DNA from: Marinobacter bryozoorum | GTDB lineage: Bacteria; Pseudomonadota; Gammaproteobacteria; Pseudomonadales; Oleiphilaceae | Reading direction: 5' to 3' | NCBI RefSeq assembly: GCF_023156245.1 | Contig: NZ_JAKZAH010000002.1 | Coordinates: 1-64,000 of the forward strand | Length of the DNA stretch: 64,000 nt | Shown: one piece after another, positions 56,985-64,000 of the stretch | Layout of the letters: every line of letters begins with the position of its first letter | How positions within the stretch are numbered: position 1 is the stretch's first letter | Made by a program: the position numbers and the translations under genes | Notes under the pieces: model-generated | The model's input: only the letters and a program-made list of their open reading frames with translations | Databases searched by the model: none | Told to the model about the DNA's origin: nothing

Positions 56985-57354
56985 CAGGAAGACCGTCTTT
57001 GTCAGAAGAATGGTGCAGGCGCATTCTACCTCACCGGGGCCTGGCACCAGAAGGTGTTCAATCGTTAATCAAACAAATGTTTAATAACATGACCGGCATC
57101 ACGACCCCCACACTTGCTGCTCAGTAATCCACCAGCTAAACTCCTCGAAAAATAAAAACCGTAATCTCCGCCCGAAGTTACAGACGTATCTTACGAGCCT
57201 CCGAAGAGGGGTCTGGTACCGGTGAAGTACAGCGCCGGGAGAATGCAACGACAATGGAGTCAACGTCAGGCCGCAGGACGCGCACCAGGCTTTCATGAGG
57301 GCCGTTACCTTATTTTCGGGCACGACAGGTAACTATACCGAACAGGATATGACC
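56985..57354. other. Divergent intergenic region between rimO and the PilZ gene
   Basis: No gene is supported in these 370 bases. An A/T-rich island near 57060-57095 contains the 12-base palindrome AAACAAATGTTT (57071-57082) with partly symmetric flanks. It looks like an operator of TetR type but has no regulator beside it. The rest should hold the two divergent promoters. Confidence 0.5.
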
Positions 57355-57804
57355 ATGGGAAAGCCGCTCGACGTCGAGTCCGCCGCCGTCAGGCCCATGC
57401 GGGTCAAACCGCGCTCTGCCGAACCAAACCTCCGGGACCAGCAGCGTGCGGAGGTCTGCCTCCCTGTGACGCTGAATCGCCCCGGACAGGCAGCGATTGA
57501 GTGCGAGATGTGCAATCTGTCACGGGCCGGCATGATGATCCGGTGCTCCGACGCCGTTGCCCAAACGCTCATCCCCGGTAGACGCACCCCTGCCCCCGGA
57601 GACTGGATCGACATCAACGCACACTTCGAGGTGCCCGTCCTGCCCCAGCAATCGGTCAACCTGGCGGCCCGGGGGCATATCGCCCATCTGCGCCGGGTCG
57701 CCAGGGACGAGTTCCAGCTGGGTATCCGCTTTGTTGATTTCGACGGTCGTGGCTTCGACTACGTAGACCAGTACGTCCATCGCCTGCTGACGGAGCGTGC
57801 CTGA
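57355..57804 (+). CDS. PilZ-domain protein
   Basis: A 149-residue protein consisting mainly of a PilZ domain, a cyclic-di-GMP receptor. The two binding motifs are present: RxxxR in LRDQQRAEV (Arg27 and Arg31) and the NLSRAGM turn corresponding to D/NxSxxG. The C-terminal part (ARDEFQLGIRFVDFDGRGFDYVDQYVHRLLTE) completes the barrel and helix. The start was taken at the second of two close ATGs because AGG is eight bases upstream; the earlier one at 57349 is too close. The output process is unknown. Confidence 0.88.
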   Translation: MGKPLDVESAAVRPMRVKPRSAEPNLRDQQRAEVCLPVTLNRPGQAAIECEMCNLSRAGMMIRCSDAVAQTLIPGRRTPAPGDWIDINAHFEVPVLPQQSVNLAARGHIAHLRRVARDEFQLGIRFVDFDGRGFDYVDQYVHRLLTERA

Positions 57805-57880
57805 CAGGCCACCGAACAACCCTATAACCGGACGGTTACCCGACGCATATTGTTATAGCCGGAAACTCTAGTAGACCGCC

Positions 57881-57909
57881 TTCTTATAAGAACTTGCCGC
57901 TGGTATAGT
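57881..57909 (+). promoter_or_regulatory. Promoter/operator candidate upstream of cysDN
   Basis: A perfect 12-base palindrome TTCTTATAAGAA (57881-57892) lies just upstream of the extended -10 TGG-TATAGT (57901-57909). The -35 is poor, as expected of an activator-dependent promoter; CysB controls these genes in enterics and pseudomonads. Whether the palindrome is a CysB site is a guess. Confidence 0.5.
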
Positions 57910-57981
57910 AGCTCACCTCTGATAATGCCTCTCTATTCCTGTTTTGGGCACCTCGCTGAGGCGCCCCAATGAGCTTAACTT

Positions 57982-58890
57982 ATGACCACGTACAACCTGA
58001 CCCATCTCAAACAGCTGGAAGCTGAAAGCATCCACATCATCCGGGAGGTCGCCGCGGAATTCGACAACCCGGTGATGCTCTACTCCATTGGCAAGGACTC
58101 TGCGGTCATGCTGCACCTGGCCCGCAAGGCCTTCTATCCCGGTAAGCCGCCGTTTCCCCTGATGCATGTGGATACCACCTGGAAGTTCCGGGAGATGATC
58201 GATTTCCGGGACCGCAAGGTTAAGGAATATGGCCTGGACCTGATCGTCCACATCAATGAGGACGGCGTGAAACAGGGTATTGGCCCGTTCACCCATGGCA
58301 GCGCCAAGCACACCGATGTGATGAAGACCCAGTCCCTCAAGCAGGCGCTGGACAAGTACAAGTTCGACGCCGCCTTCGGTGGCGCCCGCCGGGACGAAGA
58401 AAAATCCCGGGCCAAGGAGCGGGTCTATTCCTTCCGGGATGAGTACCATCGCTGGGATCCAAAGAACCAGCGCCCGGAGCTCTGGAACATCTACAACGGC
58501 AAGGTCAACAAGGGTGAGAGCATTCGTGTGTTCCCACTGTCCAACTGGACCGAGCTGGACATCTGGCAGTACATCTACCTGGAAAACATCGAGATCGTCC
58601 CCCTGTACTACGCCGCGAAACGACCGGTAGTAGAGCGGGACGGCACGCTGATCATGGTGGATGACGACCGCATGCCCCTCAAGGAAGGCGAGGAGCCAAT
58701 GATGAAATCCGTGCGCTTCCGCACCCTGGGCTGCTATCCGCTGACCGGGGCTATCGAGTCCGAGGCGGACACGCTGCCGGAAATCATCCAGGAAATGCTG
58801 CTGGCCACCAGCTCCGAGCGTCAGGGTCGCGTGATCGACCACGATTCCGCCGGGTCCATGGAACAGAAAAAGCGGGAAGGGTACTTCTGA
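57982..58890 (+). CDS. cysD: Sulfate adenylyltransferase subunit 2
   Basis: A 302-residue catalytic subunit of ATP sulfurylase, which makes APS from sulfate and ATP in assimilation. PAPS-reductase-like fold with the PP-loop [19 protein letters not shown], the conserved [21 protein letters not shown] and the C-terminal [18 protein letters not shown]. It is coupled to cysN one base later. It supplies APS for cysteine synthesis and, via an APS kinase not seen in this window, PAPS for sulfotransferases. Confidence 0.97.
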   Translation: MTTYNLTHLKQLEAESIHIIREVAAEFDNPVMLYSIGKDSAVMLHLARKAFYPGKPPFPLMHVDTTWKFREMIDFRDRKVKEYGLDLIVHINEDGVKQGIGPFTHGSAKHTDVMKTQSLKQALDKYKFDAAFGGARRDEEKSRAKERVYSFRDEYHRWDPKNQRPELWNIYNGKVNKGESIRVFPLSNWTELDIWQYIYLENIEIVPLYYAAKRPVVERDGTLIMVDDDRMPLKEGEEPMMKSVRFRTLGCYPLTGAIESEADTLPEIIQEMLLATSSERQGRVIDHDSAGSMEQKKREGYF

Positions 58891-58891
58891 G

Positions 58892-60550
58892 ATGTCACAC
58901 CAGTCTGATCTGATTGCCGAAGATATTCAGGCCTACCTGAAGCAACACGAAAACAAGGAACTGCTGCGTCTGCTGACCTGCGGCAGTGTGGATGATGGCA
59001 AAAGCACCCTGATCGGCCGCCTGCTCCATGACACCAAGATGATCTACGAAGATCACATGGCCAGTCTGAAAACCGACAGCGCCAAGATGGGCACCACGGG
59101 CGAGAAGCTGGACCTGGCGCTTCTGGTCGATGGCCTGCAGGCCGAGCGCGAACAGGGCATCACCATTGACGTGGCCTACCGCTACTTCAGCACTGACAAG
59201 CGCAAGTTCATCATCGCGGACACCCCGGGCCATGAGCAGTACACCCGCAACATGGCCACCGGCGCCTCCACTGCCCAGCTGGCGATCCTGATGATCGACG
59301 CCCGTTATGGTGTGCTCACGCAGACCCGCCGGCACTCCTACATTGCCTCCCTGCTGGGCATCCGCCACATCGTCGTGGCGATTAACAAGATGGACCTGGT
59401 GGACTACAGCGAGGAACGCTTCAACGAGATCAAGGAAGACTACCTGGCATTTGCAGCCAGGCTGGGTCTGAAGGACGTCCGCTTCGTGCCCATCTCGGCC
59501 CTGGAAGGCGACAACGTGGTTAACCGGAGCGAGAATACGCCCTGGTTCAGCGGACAGCCGTTGATGGACATCCTGGAAACCGTAGAGGTGTCACGGGACA
59601 AGAACCTGGAGCACTTCCGTTTCCCGGTCCAGTACGTCACCCGGCCCAACCTGAACTTCCGTGGTTTCTGCGGCACCATCGCCTCCGGCGTAATCCGCCC
59701 GGGTGACCAGGTCATGGCCCTGCCGTCTCGCCGCAAGAGCACGGTAAAAGACGTGGTCACCTTTGATGGCAACCTGGAAGAAGCCTATATCGACCAGGCC
59801 GTGACCCTGACCCTGAACGACGAGATCGACATCAGCCGTGGCGACATGCTGGTGAAGGTCGAAGACGAGCCGGAGGTGGGCAACCGCTTTACCGCCAACC
59901 TCGTCTGGATGACAGACGCCCCACTGGAAACCGGCCGCCTTTACGACATCAAGCTGGGGCCGACCTTTACCTCGGCAACGGTGAAGAAGATTCACCACCA
60001 GACGGATGTGAATACCCTGGAACAAAGTGCCAACCCGGCCCAACTGGCGCTTAACGAAATCGGCCTGTGCGAGCTCACCCTCAGCCAGCCCGTTGCCTTC
60101 GATGCCTACCCGCGTAACCACGCGACCGGCAGCTTCATTGTCATCGACCGGCTGACTAACGTCACCATTGGCGCGGGTATGATCGCCGGCACCGCCAGTG
60201 ATACCGAGTCCCTTGACCCGGTCACCGCTGAAGAACGCGAACGGCGCCTGGCCCAGAAGCCGGCCATCATCGCCTGTAACGGCCGCAAGGCCGGCGACCT
60301 GGCCCTCGCGGTGGAGCGCGCACTGTTCGACCAGGGCAAGACGTCCGTTGTACTGACCGAAGAGAACGCCGGACCCGCCGACGACCGCCGTCGCGCTGCC
60401 CAGCTACTGGCGACCCATGGCCTGATTGCGGTTGCGGTTAACCTCGGCACCGACGTGGCTACGGTCAGCGTTGAAGCAGACAGCGACGATGCCATTCCAG
60501 GGGCAGTCAGTGAACTGCTCGCGGGGCTGGCCCGGGACCGCCGGGTCTGA
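58892..60550 (+). CDS. cysN: Sulfate adenylyltransferase GTPase subunit with degenerate APS-kinase-like tail
   Basis: A 552-residue EF-Tu-like GTPase that drives APS synthesis with CysD. G-motifs are [29 protein letters not shown] and NKMDLVD, then beta-barrel domains to about residue 445. E. coli CysN is about 475 residues; the extra C-terminal part begins [38 protein letters not shown]. This aligns by eye with the start of CysC (APS kinase) in CysNC fusions, but the P-loop GLSGSGKST is replaced and the domain is short. It looks like a decayed CysC domain unable to bind ATP in the usual way. Confidence 0.95.
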   Translation: MSHQSDLIAEDIQAYLKQHENKELLRLLTCGSVDDGKSTLIGRLLHDTKMIYEDHMASLKTDSAKMGTTGEKLDLALLVDGLQAEREQGITIDVAYRYFSTDKRKFIIADTPGHEQYTRNMATGASTAQLAILMIDARYGVLTQTRRHSYIASLLGIRHIVVAINKMDLVDYSEERFNEIKEDYLAFAARLGLKDVRFVPISALEGDNVVNRSENTPWFSGQPLMDILETVEVSRDKNLEHFRFPVQYVTRPNLNFRGFCGTIASGVIRPGDQVMALPSRRKSTVKDVVTFDGNLEEAYIDQAVTLTLNDEIDISRGDMLVKVEDEPEVGNRFTANLVWMTDAPLETGRLYDIKLGPTFTSATVKKIHHQTDVNTLEQSANPAQLALNEIGLCELTLSQPVAFDAYPRNHATGSFIVIDRLTNVTIGAGMIAGTASDTESLDPVTAEERERRLAQKPAIIACNGRKAGDLALAVERALFDQGKTSVVLTEENAGPADDRRRAAQLLATHGLIAVAVNLGTDVATVSVEADSDDAIPGAVSELLAGLARDRRV

Positions 60551-60619
60551 CATCCGGCGGTTCATCCGCCAACCCTGCCCTCTCCCTGCGCCCGCCCCGT
60601 CAGCGGGCCGCAGGGGGTA

Positions 60620-61177
60620 TCAGTTCCCCGCCGGCCACTGACCGGTCACCCTTTCGAAGTAGTGACTCTCACAAGCCTCGCAAGGGCCTAGCTGGCTGGT
60701 AGCAGTCAGACACTTCATGTGGCCACAATTCAGGCAGCGGAACATGCCCGCCGTGGCTACCTCTCCGGTCATGTAGTGGGTGACGTCCTGGTTCTCCAGT
60801 TTCTGGTCCAGCTCCAGGGTGTCCAGACGGGTCTTGTCGGCAATGGAGAACAGCAGGTCCTGGAGCTTGCGCTCCAGCAGTGACAGGTCCAGCTGCAGCC
60901 ACTCCCTTAGCCCTTCGCCCGTGCCGCCAACGAAGGTGACCAGGTGTTCCAGGTCACGGCGCAGGTAAGCCGCCAGCAGGCTGGCTTCATCCCGGGTAAG
61001 CCGTTCAAGCTCGGTTTCAAACTCCACCGCATCGTCGATCTCCTGCCGCAGGGTCTCCAGGGTGCGCTCTTCGGCATCTGCGAGCCGGCTTTCCACCCGT
61101 TCCAGCATGCGGTCATAGGCCTCGAGGGCCTGGTGGGAAACCTGTTTCGGCTGTTCTTTGCGTTGCTGATCGGTCAT
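60620..61177 (-). CDS. Zinc-ribbon protein, DUF1451 (YbeL-like)
   Basis: A 185-residue cytoplasmic protein: a long helical region (residues about 15-130, charged, probably coiled coil) and a C-terminal zinc ribbon with the cysteine pairs CLNCGHMKC and CEACES. It matches DUF1451, of which E. coli YbeL is a member. E. coli ybeL is also adjacent to leuS, and here the gene is divergent from leuS, which supports the call. Function unknown. Confidence 0.9.
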   Translation of the reverse strand: MTDQQRKEQPKQVSHQALEAYDRMLERVESRLADAEERTLETLRQEIDDAVEFETELERLTRDEASLLAAYLRRDLEHLVTFVGGTGEGLREWLQLDLSLLERKLQDLLFSIADKTRLDTLELDQKLENQDVTHYMTGEVATAGMFRCLNCGHMKCLTATSQLGPCEACESHYFERVTGQWPAGN

Positions 61178-61280
61178 GGCCGCTCCTCAGGGTGTCATTT
61201 CGTTCAGTGTGGCATAAACCCCGGGTTTTGGCAGGCTACCTGTTGCCGCGCCAGTACGTTAGAATGTCCGGCCAATTTGA

Positions 61281-63947
<2,667 letters not shown>

Positions 63948-63968
63948 TATCCGGGGACGGAGGCGGTG

Positions 63969-64000
63969 ATGAGAAAGCTCGCAATGGCATTCAGCCTGGG
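63969..64000 (+). CDS. lptE: Start of LPS-assembly lipoprotein LptE (cut by the window edge)
   Basis: Only ten codons are visible: MRKLAMAFSL, the beginning of a signal peptide, with GGAGG six bases before the ATG. lptE follows leuS in gammaproteobacteria, so the call is mostly by context. Confidence 0.6.
   Translation, partial: MRKLAMAFSL

Noticed and set aside
57982..60550. cysDN as a dedicated part of the glycan-sulfation system
   Set aside because: These are core sulfate-assimilation genes 25 kb away with their own promoter; a supply role is possible but the position gives no support for a dedicated one.

Overview
The window reads as chromosomal DNA of a GC-rich, free-living gammaproteobacterium, most like Marinobacter or a close Pseudomonas/Alteromonas relative. 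This rests on recognisable housekeeping neighbourhoods: mreBCD-maf-rng-yhdP-nitrilase facing away from gatCAB, pycR facing away from pycAB with a carbonic anhydrase, cysDN, and a ybeL-like gene next to leuS and lptE. Species was judged by gene content only; no database search was possible.

Layout. 0-4.2 kb: prepilin peptidase pilD, a 2-hydroxyacid dehydrogenase, an aminotransferase and a DUF1439-type lipoprotein. 4.2-18.1 kb is an accessory region of cell-surface genes: a trypsin-like protease carrying four DUF4214 repeats, a large lipoprotein, a SapC-family protein, small orphans, an OpgB/LTA-synthase-like membrane enzyme, a Phd/VapC-type toxin-antitoxin pair with a clear operator, the wreck of a REP-associated transposase, and a giant acidic DUF4214/RTX-type surface protein (S-layer-like) with a single-base frameshift near its 5' end. 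18.4-32.4 kb: nine tightly packed minus-strand genes behind one good sigma70 promoter. From promoter to end they encode a complete type I secretion system (ABC ATPase, HlyD adaptor, TolC-like outer-membrane protein), a Wzm/Wzt polysaccharide exporter, a sulfotransferase/coiled-coil protein, a 1199-residue protein with three glycosyltransferase domains, and Gmd plus Rmd (GDP-D-rhamnose synthesis). 32.7-35.0 kb: two paralogous small proteins (one with a histone-H1-like tail) and a lipoprotein with a Pro/Glu stalk. From 35.2 kb the window is mostly conserved core: cysQ, a beta-CASP nuclease, nitrilase, yhdP, rng, maf, mreDCB, gatCAB, pycR/pycAB/can, rimO, a PilZ protein, cysDN, a zinc-ribbon protein, leuS and the first codons of lptE.

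How it fits together. The central proposal is one surface-layer factory. The type I system would secrete the S-layer-like protein and probably the DUF4214 protease. The co-transcribed pathway would make and export a D-rhamnose polysaccharide resembling the common polysaccharide antigen of Pseudomonas aeruginosa, on which such a layer could sit. The arrangement parallels the Caulobacter rsaADE-F locus, where S-layer export genes and the O-polysaccharide genes needed for S-layer attachment lie together, and the Campylobacter fetus sap locus, from which the SapC family is named. The sulfotransferase/coiled-coil protein beside wzt looks like a sulfate-adding counterpart of the WbdD chain terminator. 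Link to S-layer function, capping role and D-rhamnan product are inferences from families and gene order.
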